Part shown: piece after piece, positions 52,281-64,000 of the stretch
Layout: the number at the start of each line of letters is the position of its first letter
Position numbering within the stretch: position 1 is the stretch's first letter
Assembly: GCF_032062135.1 (NCBI RefSeq)
Contig: NC_092862.1
Coordinates: forward strand, 48,023,015-48,087,014
Direction: 5' to 3'
DNA from: Pyxicephalus adspersus
Lineage: Eukaryota; Chordata; Amphibia; Anura; Pyxicephalidae
Length of the DNA stretch: 64,000 bases
Made by a program: the position numbers and the translations under genes
The notes under the pieces: model-generated
Told to the model about the DNA's origin: nothing
The model's input: the letters and a program-made list of their open reading frames with translations, nothing else
Databases searched by the model: none

Positions 52281-55018
52281 TTTTGCTTTCTCTCCTAATG
52301 ACAATGTTCATCAGAACAAACTTAAGAAATTATTCTTCACGTTGAGAATATATGGAGCTAATAAAGTTTAAAATATGGTCTAAGTTTCACCTACTTTAGG
52401 ATAAAGTTTAAAAAAATATACCCTTACATAACAGTTTAATTTTTGTCAGATTTTGACAGCAATGTAAATAATTTAGCAGAAATATTCTGACAGTGTAATA
52501 GGACACAACATCAAAATCCTATCAGAAAAGCTCCCCAGAATTATTTTTATCAAAGTTAAAATGAATGCTGTTTAGTTTGCATAAGCACAACATACCAACA
52601 ATTGTCATTTTTTTTATTTTATATTTTTTTTAGAAAATATTGTTTTTATCTTTTTTTACTTGTGGACTAGTATTGTTATTATTTTGTTCTTTTACATTTA
52701 CATTTTATAGTGTCCTTTTTGTTGCTTTATCTGATTATTCATTTATATGTAAAGATTTTTTATTAATATTAATATTATTATTATAAAATATGCAGTTTAC
52801 TAAAGTGAATTATAATGAGAGAACCTAATTCACATGTTTTGTGAAGGTATAAATACCAGAAGATAGTGTGTTAGTAAATTATATAGTCAAAATTGTATGT
52901 TGCGGAAAAGGTAGGCATGGTTAAAGGGGAGAAGAGAAGTAAGGAAGGGTTTGAGGAAACATAGTCATTTTGGTTACAGGTCCAGGAATTTTCATGATAT
53001 GGGATAACCCATGTTATCAGAGAGTATCAATGGTTAGTATGTATGTAGGGTTCCAGTACTTTGGAAAATTTATAGTGTCATGGATTTTAGCTGAGAGAAG
53101 GTCTATTGACCCCTATTTAGTTGAGAAAGTGACATTTATATGGTGATTTTCTTTTCTAGTTAAGAGATTTTAGGCAACAAGCCAGTGTGAGCATTTATTG
53201 GATAGGCATCATGAGAAGGTATTGGGTAGTTTGGAAAACGTACCTCCTAAACCTGTGACCAGAATGGACAGAGAAGGGAACATTTCCAGAATAGGTCAAA
53301 TAAGTAAGCCACTGAGGAGTTGCATCAACTACATTTTGAAATGCCATTTGAAATCAATTACGGTAGTTGATGTGCTGTATATTTTCATTGCAATAGCGAC
53401 CTCTCATAGTTAAGGATTTACTGATTGCAGAGACTAAGAAAGGCAAACTCTCATAACATTGTATTTTGTAAAAAAAATAGTACAAATCCTGGGACTGCTG
53501 TCCTAACAATGCCTGCTTCTGTGCTTTGCTGCAGACTCATTTTCTAGATATTGTTTGCAATATTTTATACTGAATTGTCTTTGAGTTTAGCAAAAACTGT
53601 AAACTTATAATATACAGGCTGTTTTTCCATGTAATGAAGGGAAATACCTTGAACCAAATTGTAAAATATATCCATCTTTTAGGTATGTTTTGATACAGTA
53701 GTACATCTTAGTAGGGCCCTTGCTTCAATCCACTTTAACATTTGTCAGTCTGAGAAAAAGAGTCACATAAAGTGTATTCAAGATAGCAAAATGAGCAATA
53801 GGAATAAACTAGCAGATGGTCAGATCACTTCATAGGCATACATATTTTATTCATAGCTTTTTAGCTATGCAATATATAAAGACTTTGATGAACCATAAGT
53901 AGTTGATATATAATTTCTTCTTGCTTCCGTAAATATATTGTTGTTGATATACTGTACAGTCAGTAAAATCTTCAGGTATAAAATGGTAATGGGACATATG
54001 GCCATATTACTAGAGTGTCAGAGACTGGCTACTAGTCACTCTTGGCTAAGATGGTGGGGATGTATGTGGACTAGCTCTACCACTACATGGCCAGAATAAG
54101 ATAAAAGTGTAAACGTTATTGAAAAAAAAATCAGCAAATTCAGGGCATGGTTCATCTAAATTTTAGGCCTAAACTGTATTCCATGTTGAACACTTAAAAA
54201 TAACCTAATATACCTGTTCTATGTATGTATCTATATCCTTGAATTAGTCAAAACACAAAAATGCCTTTTTGCTGATTATCCATTGATGATTGCCACTTTA
54301 CACTGGAAAAATACAAAAAAGTTTCTATACCAAATCTACATTCCTAAAGTGAGCCATGTTTTAAATCTTTACTACAAACATAGGTACATCATTTTGACCA
54401 AAAGTCCATTTTAATTGAGAGAAAAAATCCATAAGAGTCAATAAAAAGATTTCTTGAAAGTGTTATGTATCTGATTTGTTATAGATTTGCACTGGTGAGG
54501 GTACAGGACAAATACAACAGGACACATTGATCTTGAGTAATGTGTGTGTTTGCACACAGTCTAGATCATTCATTTACTGTGGGAAAACTCCGCTGCCACT
54601 AATTCCTGTCAACACATTATGACATTACCATTATTAGCATTTAAACTGTAAAATTTATAATTCTATTTCAGTAACCTGAAGCCATTTAGCTGCTGTTAAT
54701 ACCAGCTTGCTTTTGAGGAACAGACACTTTTTGTTACTAGAATCCTCTAGGGGAAGCTTTTGAGAATAAACACATTTAAATTGAATTAATTTTACATGCT
54801 GCAAGTTAGGTTTATAATGTACGAACAGTGTTCATAAATATCAGAAAACCATTTCTTGATAAAATAAAAGCTTTTTATCCAGCATTTGAAGCACATGTGT
54901 GGCAGATGTTTTTGTAGTCATTCATGATCTTATAACCTTGTAGGTCCTGGACTCAAGGTCCTCATAAGTTTTTTCTGCCAGTAACAATTTAGGTGTGTTA
55001 CCTTAATAAATATGTATT

Positions 55019-55213
55019 GGGCCTGATTTTTTATTATTGTTTTCCAAGACTGATTCAGCAAACCTAAAACAGATCTGGTGCATGTTAATAACATTTGCCT
55101 ACTAATAGGATATAATTTGTAAGAAATCCATTCCAGGTTTGCTGGATTGCTCAGGTTCTCCCATGATAGTCTATCTTCTCTAGACTTGGAGAGCTTTAAT
55201 ATATCAGGTCCAC
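55019..55213. repeat. Palindromic MITE family A, internally deleted copy
   Basis: tgggcctgattt start and right arm ccattccaggtttgctggat, then cttggagagctttaatat. The left arm is partly deleted. It ends only ~10-25 bp before the element starting near 55236. Confidence 0.7.
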
Positions 55214-55237
55214 TGTGTAATCTTGCTCTAAAGTTAG

Positions 55238-55858
55238 GAAAAGATATGCGATGAAAGACATCAATTTTTAGCGGGACTTTTAAAGCCAGTACCATCACTG
55301 GTACTTGCAGTAAGTCGATGGAATAGGAACATGGTTGTGCTGTTGGGCTGTATGATCTTGTATCTGTTTGAGGACTGAAGGACATAAAACTAATCATTGT
55401 GATTAATATTGAAAATTGAAAGAGATTACTCATTAATTAGCTAAACAGGATTTGAATATACCATTGCCGCCATAACCACCTCCCTCCTTGCAACAATTTT
55501 AAATAAGAGGGCTGCTGGAAGTACAAACATCAGACTTCTCTCCTTCCTCCTGAAGAAGCTGATTTTTACTGCGAAACGCGTCGAGAAGTAATTAGGAATT
55601 TAAACCCTTTGGCGGTATTCTGTAAGGAGAGGTCATTATATAAACCCCAGATTTTATGTTTTATGTATTTGAAATAATGTTTGTTTTTAATGTTTATTAT
55701 TAATAAAATTTTGTTATTTTTGTAACATATTAATAGTACTGGCTTTAAAAGTCCCACTTAAAATTGATGTCTTTCATCGCATATCTTCTCCTATGAATGT
55801 TAGGGATGTGGCCTGTTTAAGATGAAGAAATGTATATAGGTGAATGTTTCTTTAAATA
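55238..55858 (+). mobile_element. Penelope-like or other ribozyme-bearing retroelement candidate, 621 bp
   Basis: A perfect 15-bp direct repeat ttgctctaaagttag flanks it (55223-55237 and 55859-55873), consistent with a target-site duplication. Within it, 55236-55294 and 55734-55792 form an inverted repeat of 59 bp with 4 mismatches; the left arm starts two bases inside the duplication. The middle contains a hammerhead-like motif (55544-55588) and an AATAAA signal near 55702. No open frame is long enough for a reverse transcriptase. Short copies with inverted terminal fragments, variable-length duplications and hammerhead ribozymes are known for Penelope-like elements, so a truncated one is my leading reading. 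A two-ended MITE is the alternative, though its ends would not explain the 66 unpaired bases at the right. Confidence 0.55.
55544..55589 (+). ncRNA. Hammerhead-ribozyme-like motif (degenerate)
   Basis: Core CTGAAGA (55550-55556, fits CUGANGA) and GAAA (55573-55576), then CGCGTC with the predicted cut after C55582. Helix I: C55549-G55583, T55548-A55584, C55547-G55585, one mismatch, T55545-A55587, a wobble. Helix III is minimal: A55576-T55581 and C55577-G55580. Helix II is weak: G55558-C55572 and C55559-G55571, a mismatch, then G55561-C55569, with an extra A at 55557. Very short helix III is a known trait of hammerheads in Penelope-like elements. Weak helix II suggests this copy is inactive. 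Confidence 0.4.
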
Positions 55859-57239
55859 TTGCTCTAAAGTTAGCTTAATTATCTTAGCCTAGGCAATAAC
55901 TGGTGGTAAGCCTGAGCTGTCGTTTATGAATGATTGGTCCATCTCTATAGAAGTATGTTGGAATGCTGGGTAGGCCTTAGAATTTAAATACTAGTACACA
56001 CATAGCAGTCATCATTTACTAAAACATATATGGAAGGAACTGTTATGTGTTTCACCAATGTTTTGGACCTACTTGAGTATATCAGAATTATTGTACTGTG
56101 ATCAGAGAAAAACACATTTAACCTTCTTTTTACATGTAATGGTCTGTGCAGATGTGTCCAAAGCATTTTCCATGTCTGACTATGTGACTGTCTTTGCACC
56201 TTCACAGTGGTGGAGATAGATTTATTCCAACAAGGAATGTGATTCTGTTAAGATATTTAAAGCACGTAACCAGCTATGAAGCATCCAGTAGCATCACTCT
56301 ATTTGAACATTGCAGAGGGATATTTCAAAATATTATGCAGCAGCAGTTTTGAGTTTAATTGTCTGCAGATGGTAGATGATCTATTTCTCTCGCTTGTTGC
56401 CACAATTCTAATAGCACTCAGGCTGTTCTATGTAAATGAGAAATCCTTCAGAAAAAGTATGTCCTTAATTTTCTTGTGTATCACATCTCACATCTTTTTC
56501 CAGCTGTTTCATTTGACCTTTTGTGTTTTTTTTAATCCTTCTACATACAGAAAAAAAGGGAGTTTGCAGTTTGAATGATACCATCAACAAATTGCACATG
56601 GTTACTTTGTAGTACAAAAAATATTTTTGTTTTAAAGAGGCCCTGTCACCAGACCATATATTTCAACAACAATCTTCCCATAGGTTTGTTTATTCATTTA
56701 ACATAGCTCAGGTTGTTGTAAATGTTATTTACCTATAAAAGCTTCCCTGTGTAAACATTTAAAAAACCTTAAAACTGTTGCTGGGTGTCACCATTTTAAA
56801 TGTGATATCAACAGCCACAGCAGGCACAGAGCTGTCACTTAAATTAACCTCTCTAATATTCTCCTTTGTTTCGCCAAACGTTCTACATGAAAGGGTTTTT
56901 AGGTTGGCAAAGAGGGAAGCCGTGGAGTTTTGGCAACAACTTCTGTAATTAGACACTGCCAGAGGGGGGAAGGTTCTCATAGCACATTGTTAGCTATTAA
57001 AAATTGGGGAGAAAATCTCCTTAATGATGTCCTCAACATAGATATCAAATATACTAGTCAATTTTTCAGTGAACACAAGAGATACATCATGATGGTCAAC
57101 CATCAGGTCTGTGTCAACTGAACTCAAACCTTATAATCAAATGACAAAAAGGTAATTGGCCCTAGTCTTACCAGGACAACTTTCTATTAATTGTAACATG
57201 TAATGTAATTGCTTTAATAAAATAAACCCATGCATCCTT

Positions 57240-57560
57240 ATTATTTTACATTTTGTGTAGTCACTCTCATTCCTCATTGACCTTGCCGTATATGTGTCAG
57301 ACATAGTCAAGCCAAAGTTGAAACTAATCTTTAAGATCTATAGAGAGATCAAAGTCTGCTCAGAACTTCGGTTTGTCATGCAAGACAATCTTTTTTTGAA
57401 CCAGGGATATCAACTTATCTTTGTCAGTAGTCTGGTGATCTAGAATCCCCTTTTTCCCTATTTGGTTATAATCCAGGGAGGTGGTTTGCCTGCTTTATCA
57501 CACCTAGTGAGTACCTGATGTATCAAAGTGTCAGTATTACAGGTTTACAGGCACCAGCCA
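57240..57560. repeat. Possible old retroelement fragment
   Basis: Composition and text (aagatctatagagagatcaa) hint at an antisense LINE relic, but no domain can be read. Listed so the interval is not empty. Confidence 0.2.
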
Positions 57561-59304
57561 GACTGGTTAGTAATAGATCAAGTCAGGAGGAAAGATGGAT
57601 TACTGGCACATAAAACAGCCAAAATTGTTTAAGCATAAAATGTACTGTTAAGTTATAACTAGGTAATGTAATAATTCTGATTATTAGCTCCTTTTCAGTT
57701 TTAAGACCAACTACAGGTTACTGGGACATAAATCATTGGTGTTGTTGGACTCAGAGACCCTTGAGTCTATTTTAGTTGTGGGATTTAAAAATTCATCAAA
57801 ATTGTTAAAAATGTAGAATGTGAAAATGAATATTTGAGCATACCTTAATCTTTATTCTAACAGTCAGCCTTTAAGTGATATGACCTTTATTACAGGTAGT
57901 ATATATCAACAGGGGTAATTCACTAGAAAATATACTGTTCACTTAGCAAGCTTAGTACGTGAGGTTAAGCAGTACAAGGTAACGCAAAAATATTAGATTT
58001 TAGTTGGGCTTTAAATAAATCAGAAATTAGGAATTTTAATGTTTTAATTCCCAAAAAAGTACCAATGTCTAAACAAAAACTGTTTTGTGTACGCTTCTTT
58101 ACGGTCTATCTACAACACTGCCATCAATCATAATAGCTAACTAAAGAGTGTCTGGCTTATTTTCATAGTCTGGTCTCTTCCTTTACTTTCCCTCATTCTT
58201 TCTACTGTCAGTTATACAATGTGAAATATGGATGGGAGGTGTTATGGCAGAATGATGTTGCAGTGTTTGACATGGTAAAACATTGACAGTATTCTTGTCA
58301 GCCTTGCTTCAGTCTGGCTTTTCTTCTCCTCCTCATGCATGCTGACCCGGAAATCTTCCTTTGCCTTAGCTGCGATAATCGTGACTCAGCTTACAACACC
58401 ATACATTCGCATCGCCCCTGCTGCAGGCGACGACCAACTAACAGGTCAGACATTCAAATACACACAACTCATCGTGCATTTCCTTCTGCCTCCTGCCATC
58501 AACATTTTTCATCTACTAATTTTTTTTCTTACATTTGTTATTTTTTTTAGTTTGTTTAAGCTTTGCACTTGCTCATGCCTTTTTACAGATGCTTGTCCAT
58601 TCTATTTATGTTTATCATAAATATCAGCATTTTCACTGCATGCAGTCATTATGTGTGTACTTACTCTGTGCGTTGTTTTTACGCTTCTAAAATTGTTATT
58701 TTAAGGCATTTAAAAAATGTGTTATAACTTTAGGTTGCAGCTCTCAGCATAATATCATTGATTTTAAGAGCATCTTTAAACCCACTTGGCCCAAGCACAA
58801 TTATATATGACCTAAACCTTGCCCAGGCTGGCAGGCCTTATCCTTTTGAGAGCTTTAAAAAAGTAATATCCTGCCAAAACCAGGATGTTCTAAAAAATCA
58901 TAACACTATTGCCACTGTGCATGTAAGGTGGCAGTGATACTTAGTAACAACCCATGCTATGATTTCTGTCCTCTTAATACATGGTAGTAAAATCTTCCTA
59001 TTATGTAAAAAACTATTTACCCACAAATGTGCAATAAATTCCCTTAATACATAGTTTGACTCAAAATAAAGACTTTTAAATTAAATATGTCCTTCAATAA
59101 TATTCTTTGTCACCTTTGCTGTCCTGTCCATGTCAAAAACATTTTCTATTCTATCTGAAACCAGAATGTGATTTTCTATACTTATATACCCTTCCTTATT
59201 GTATATAGGCAAAAGGTTGTTTTTAGATCTATAAAATAATTATTAAAATTGGGTACTTATTTCTGTTTTTGTCTCATTGGAGATATTCTAATGATTATTA
59301 AAAA

Positions 59305-59690
59305 CCTTTATTTTTAACGCACCTACATATTGTGTAGCCCTGTAAAATAACTAGGGGTTGCAGATGACAAATCTGTATACTTGACGAAGGCAAGCAGTGA
59401 CACAGGCGGAGAAGAGGATTCTGCCCTTTAAGAGGTGGGGGAAAGCAATAAACAATAGGAAGGAGTAGGGTTAAGAAACACATGATGATTAGTATGCATG
59501 TGTGAAAGGACGAGTTTTAAGGTTCGGATTAAATATGCTGAGTAGTAACAAGCCTAATGGGACGAGGGAGGGAGTTCCAAAGAGTTGGGGCAGCTCTAGA
59601 GAGATCTTGGATTCATGCATGGGAAAAGATTGAGAGGGAGGAAGTCATTAGTAGGTCATTGGAGGTGAGGTTACCTTTCACTTATTTTCC
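59305..59690 (-). mobile_element. L2-clade LINE 3' fragment, antisense
   Basis: The minus strand follows the L2 copy at 13390-13790: cctccaatgacctactaatg, then gagctgccccaactctttgg, and the 3' tail down to an A-rich end near 59305. More diverged than the sense copy, with frame-breaking changes. Opposite to PTPRM transcription. Confidence 0.78.
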
Positions 59691-60040
59691 TGCAGACACA
59701 AAAAGATGTGAACAGAAAAAAGAAACAAAGTGAATGACTGAAATCTCTTACATGGTTGTCTCCTCTGGAAGATTTGCCTCCACTAGGGAGAACCATAATA
59801 ATTTTGAAATCCGATCACTTTCTCTCCCAATAAGAATGGGATAATAAGGTGAATTTCCTCAGCATACAATCACAGCAAAAAAAAAGAAAAAAAAACTGGC
59901 ACGCTTTTTAGCCCTTTTATACTATATCCAAAAATAAAAAGCGAGATCTGGTTATTAATATACTTTCAAACCAGTAACCCACAAGCTTTTAGGTGCAACA
60001 CAAGGATTTTTGAAGAAAGGAATTCAGCTTAAAAAGAAAT

Positions 60041-60062
60041 ATATATATATTTATATATATTT
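60041..60062. repeat. AT-rich simple repeat
   Basis: Runs of AT broken by TTT, followed by a short GT tract to about 60074. Confidence 0.7.
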
Positions 60063-60303
60063 CTGTGTGTGTATGTTAACAATTAATATACCATATAGCC
60101 TAAAGAAACACTGTATTTACTTTTTCCAATACTTATTATATTAAATATATATTCCATTAATACAATAAATAATGCAATTTAAGTGCATAAAGTATACCTA
60201 AGAAAGAAAACATTAATCTTAGCAACTATTAAATTTGCTACAGGTCATATGGTGCTGGAAGTGAATTTAACTGTTATTAACTTGATTTTCATAGCACTTA
60301 CAA

Positions 60304-60331
60304 AATAATAATAATAATAATAATAATAATA
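60304..60331. repeat. (TAA)n microsatellite
   Basis: Nine consecutive ATA/TAA units; same motif as the L2 tail end, but no L2 tail precedes it. Confidence 0.8.
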
Positions 60332-62769
60332 GCTTTTGTGGCTGATGTCTGACTCAGACCATTGCTTGGGTTTTGTATCTTTGCTATAATGAGTTTGTCT
60401 TTACAACAATTATTTTTCATCACATGTCTATAGATAACTAAGCAAGGTCACATTAACAAAGAATTTAAATTTAAGTCCTATTTTTTAATGGTTACAATAA
60501 ACATTTGGGGTGTTTTGATTACTTTTAGATATCAAGAGTAAGAAAGCTGAAATGTGGCCATTTGTAGGCAGGACATATGCATAGTTTACAGTTTATGAGT
60601 GCTGTGTCCATTCTATTTCTCTATTTTCACAAGGTAAAGAGTTATGCCCTAGATGATAATGTTAATTGACTAGTTACTTGTTTTTCATTCCCTTTCCTAA
60701 AGAAGTAGAGACCATTTCTTGACTATGCACATGCAAAAGCAAAATGTAAACATTTTTGATGAATTGGTTTTGCCAACAATGGACAGATCTCTGACCATTA
60801 ATCTTCTCCATGTTAGGCAAAGATTTAAGAAGGGCAGTCAAATATGGGGGCATGATCCAATCCCCACAATGGCCTTTTTTAAGTACAAATTATTCTTTCA
60901 GACAAACATTTGTGTTCATGTGCTGAGAAGTGTGTACCAGGACCCAGATGCTGTTGATATTGGTGTATTGGGGAAGAAATTGCAACTCAAAAATGTTTTT
61001 TATTTTCTGAAGATAGGCTGGTCAGGGAGCATCTATCTGTCCCATTGCCGTGAGATAACCTTTTCTTAAAAATACTTCAGGTGTCTTTCATTTCATCTTT
61101 ACAGATATCTCTAGTCCGATTCAAGTATTGTTTTTGAGTTGATGCAGAGAAAAGGGTGAAGGAGAATCCATATGCTTTAAACAGTGATGTGTCAAAAGGG
61201 GAATATAAAAGCAGGTTTTTTACAACCCAAGGTCATCTGACCAAAGGGCATCTGCTTTCCTTTTCTGCACGAGATTACCAGACCTACAAAGTATATCAGG
61301 TGCTTGCATTTAAATTCTGCAGGTACCTTTAGTTGGACTCATATATTGTCATATATATACAGGTAAATTTAATATTTTTATATCATATTGCAAATTGTGC
61401 AATTGTGGTACTAGTTTCAATGTGTGGATACATTTGTAGAGACAACACAAAAACATTATAAATGATAGAAACTAAAATAAAGGGAAACAAATATTACACC
61501 AATATTATAGTAGATATTGGCCTTTTCTCTTGGAAGGCATTATTTCCTCTTCCATGGCCTTTAAATTATGTCAGTATTACAGGCACAATTGCATCTACGC
61601 TGGATAGTTTTAAATTGCATTTTTATTATCTTTATAGTATTTTTAGTACCTATATAGTTTATATCTTTATATCATTATACTTTTAATCAACTTTTTATGG
61701 CAACAAAATGAAGTAAGAGAGTTTGGCTATTAAGCAAATTTTACCTAGTATGCATAAAATGAATTGTTTCAAACATAAATTATCTGCCTCCAACAGACAA
61801 CATTTTGGACAGTGACAAATCATTTGTGTATGTGTCACTATTTTGTAGCTGTTGCAATAAACCACAATATAGAGAAATATTTCGAATAACTGACTAACAT
61901 ATGTGCTCTGTTTTCAAATGAAACAAATAATACACTTATTTTCAATTCTAAAAACTCAGCTGCAGTAAAATTGCTATTTGTTATTGCCAAAAAATATAAT
62001 TTAAATGTTTTCCCAAAGTGAGACCAAATCATATACATGCATGCGAGCTTACGTAGACACTAGAAAACGTGGAGAGGGGATAATTATGAGGGGAACACTA
62101 ACTATGTTTTTAAGTCCCAATTAGGCCATCTTTATCCATTCGCCCTTATTTAGTCAATTGCAATTAAAATACAGTGATCTGTGTTTGCCTTTCATTGTAA
62201 AGGTAGTCACACTGAATATTTTAAATGATAAGCTGGAAGGAGATATTTTTGAAAACTTTTATTTGAAAACCCATTTATTGATCACTAGTAGATAAGAGAC
62301 AGTTTGCATTTGTAGTCTGGAATTGTAGAGCAGAAACTAAACATATCTATTTTAGGTGAACTTTTAAGTCTTCTTGTTACTTCTTGGGCACTGGCACCTT
62401 CACCCGATCCTCTTCCAGGTTTGGGTTTTCAGTCGTCTCTTGTAGACAAGGCTGGGTTGATGTAACTCCCAGGTATAGCAATGGGAGGCCGTTTTTTCTT
62501 GGCCAAATATGCAAGGGCTGCGCAGCTCAGTCTATATTACAGAAAAGATTGTGAACAGGGAGATAAGTGTGTTTTTAAGGCAGAATGGACTTTGCCTGTC
62601 TGTTCTACAATAAGCAACCGGTTTGTTTGCATTTTTTTTTATTTTTAACATATAGCTCTGCTTTAAGCTTAGTTTATAAAAGGTAATAGCTTTTTGAACC
62701 AATGCCACTTTCCAGCACTGGCCATAGCACCAGTTCATGTCTACCCATTTCTATAAAGAAGTTGAGAAC

Positions 62770-62791
62770 ATATAAATATATATATATATAA
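62770..62791. repeat. (AT)n microsatellite
   Basis: Ten or so AT dinucleotides with one interruption. Confidence 0.75.
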
Positions 62792-63394
62792 TTGAGTATG
62801 TAATATGTACAATAGTCAGCATACACTAAAAATGTTTTTTCAGCAGTTTTACTAATGTAAAGACTTTTTAATATATAAAGCCATTCATTCTGTCTTTTCT
62901 GCGATTTTATATGTGACATTTATTTTCAGGAATAATCTAATTTAAAGGCAATATAAAAAAGCCCTTTGAGTGTTGTCTGTTTTCCATTATTATGATATAA
63001 TTTATATAAAAAAAATGCATATGTTGCTGTAATGTGTTAAAATGTATTTCAGCAACTTGATAGCGTTTGCCATTGAATGTTTAGTGCTGAAAGAAAAATC
63101 AACAATCATGAAACTCTTGAATGCTCATATCCTTGTTACTGTATTGTCTTATGGAAGAAACTGTCAAAGCAACGAAATGATAAACATTATATGTAAAAAG
63201 AGGTAATAAGTCTTATCTGACATTACAGTATATCAAATCACATTGCTTTCTGTTACAAGATCAGGAAATGTATTTTTGCTTGTGTAAAATATGTTGTTAT
63301 GTTAAACAGGACAAAATGTTTCATCCACCTTTTAAAGCCAATTATATTACACATATATTACACAACGCTGTTAAAGTCACTAGCTATCCCTCAA

Positions 63395-63645
63395 GGTGGC
63401 TCACAATCTAATGTCCCTACCATAGTCATATGTCTTTATTACAGTATAAGGTCAATTTTGGGGAAGAAGCCAATTAACCCAACTGCATGTGTTTGGAATG
63501 TGGGAGGAAACTGGAGTACACAGAGGAAATTCACGCAGACACAGGGAAAACTCCATGCAGATAGTGTCCTGGCAGAGATTTGAACCTGGGACCTAGCGCT
63601 GCAAGGGCCAGTATGCTAAATGCTGAGCCACCATGCTGCTCACCA
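63395..63645 (-). mobile_element. tRNA-derived SINE, antisense
   Basis: On the minus strand a tRNA-like head is visible: an A-box-like tggctcagcatttagca (63630 down to 63614) and a B-box ggttcaaatct (63586 down to 63576), with spacing fitting a polymerase III promoter. The body reads, on the plus strand, ccaattaacccaactgcatg and tttggaatgtgggaggaaac, a module widespread in fish and amphibian SINEs. The tail toward 63395 is less clear. Old copy in antisense to PTPRM. Confidence 0.75.
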
Positions 63646-64000
63646 TGCAATATATATTGTGTTAGAAAGGGGTTTTCTATATATCCAAATGTAAAGGTTA
63701 CTTTAGGTTACTTTTTGCTTAAGTATGCCCCATTTTGTAATTTACACTAAAGTGACCTTTCACTAACTTATTTCTGAAAATTCGAGTTATCTGGCTGTCT
63801 TTGACTTCATTACTTTGAATTACTTTGCTTGACTTTATAAATGAAAATATTATTTCCAATTAGCAACATGAATCTTAGTACATAAGGTAAAGCTGTGTTC
63901 ATTTTGAATATTCAGTCATGTGCTAGTAAAAAAAACAGATACTTAATTGGGTATTTAACACATGTTTAATGCCCTATTTACAAGCAATTACTTTGCAAAT

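Larger units (their letters stand above)
47462..64000 (+). other. PTPRM intron downstream of the juxtamembrane exon (partial, over 16.5 kb)
   Basis: Begins with donor gtatgc; no acceptor plus transmembrane-coding exon was found before the window ends. It contains palindromic MITEs (49463, 52066, 55019), the inverted-repeat element at 55238-55858, an antisense L2 (59305-59690), microsatellites near 60040, 60304 and 62770, and an antisense SINE (63395-63645). Intervals 47470-49460, 52290-55010, 55860-59300 and 59700-63390 show nothing else I can assign; 57240-57560 may be an old repeat. Confidence 0.82.

Noticed and set aside
54930..55433. 167-codon minus-strand open frame
   Set aside because: It runs through a palindromic MITE and the left inverted arm of the 55238 element; no protein domain, so a repeat-derived chance frame.
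47462..64000. Transmembrane-coding PTPRM exon expected next
   Set aside because: Looked for a proline-rich stretch followed by a hydrophobic helix with basic stop-transfer residues; none found with proper splice sites.
1..64000. CRISPR array, operon, tRNA or rRNA gene, viral genome
   Set aside because: No regularly spaced repeats, no tightly packed frames, no tRNA cloverleaf other than the degraded SINE head, and no retroviral gag/pol/env domains.

Overview
The window is vertebrate genomic DNA, most likely from a frog (Anura, probably a ranoid neobatrachian). It is AT-rich and intron-dominated, with full GT..AG splice sites. It carries L2-type LINEs ending in a (TAA)n tail, a tRNA-derived SINE, Tc1/mariner and hAT remnants, and palindromic MITEs of a kind I associate with frog genomes. 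The species itself cannot be named from the sequence.

Only one gene is supported: an internal segment of a type IIB receptor protein tyrosine phosphatase on the + strand. Its spliced protein matches PTPRM (RPTP-mu) better than its paralogues PTPRK, PTPRT or PTPRU, as I recall those sequences. Six coding exons (426-734, 3491-3600, 9403-9604, 12007-12109, 45219-45492, 47425-47461) join in frame into 1035 nt (345 codons). They cover fibronectin type III repeats 2, 3 and 4 and the start of the juxtamembrane ectodomain. The signal peptide, MAM, Ig and FN3-1 exons must lie upstream. The transmembrane segment and the two phosphatase domains must lie downstream. Introns are 2.8, 5.8, 2.4, 33.1 and 1.9 kb; the window opens inside an upstream intron and closes at least 16.5 kb into a downstream one.

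The introns hold many transposable-element copies. In order: a reversed ggttcc-type repeat (1-130), an L2 3' tail just after the first exon (768-950), a Tc1-like remnant (1545-1905), palindromic MITEs (six copies of one family, two of another), a 5'-truncated L2 with a 9-bp target-site duplication (12845-13793), three hAT-type non-autonomous elements each with an 8-bp duplication (14089-14273, 23949-24244, 41802-42063), an antisense L1-clade fragment (24950-25440), a second Tc1 remnant (32590-32711), a nested tandem duplication (39673-40250), an antisense L2 fragment (59305-59690) and an antisense tRNA-SINE (63395-63645).

The most unusual structure is a 621-bp element at 55238-55858. It is bracketed by a perfect 15-bp direct repeat, has a 59-bp inverted repeat (4 mismatches), and contains a hammerhead-ribozyme-like core. 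This suggests a truncated Penelope-like element or a related ribozyme-bearing retroelement. No bacterial-style operon, CRISPR array, rRNA or tRNA gene was seen. Other open reading frames are short and sit in intron or repeat DNA.
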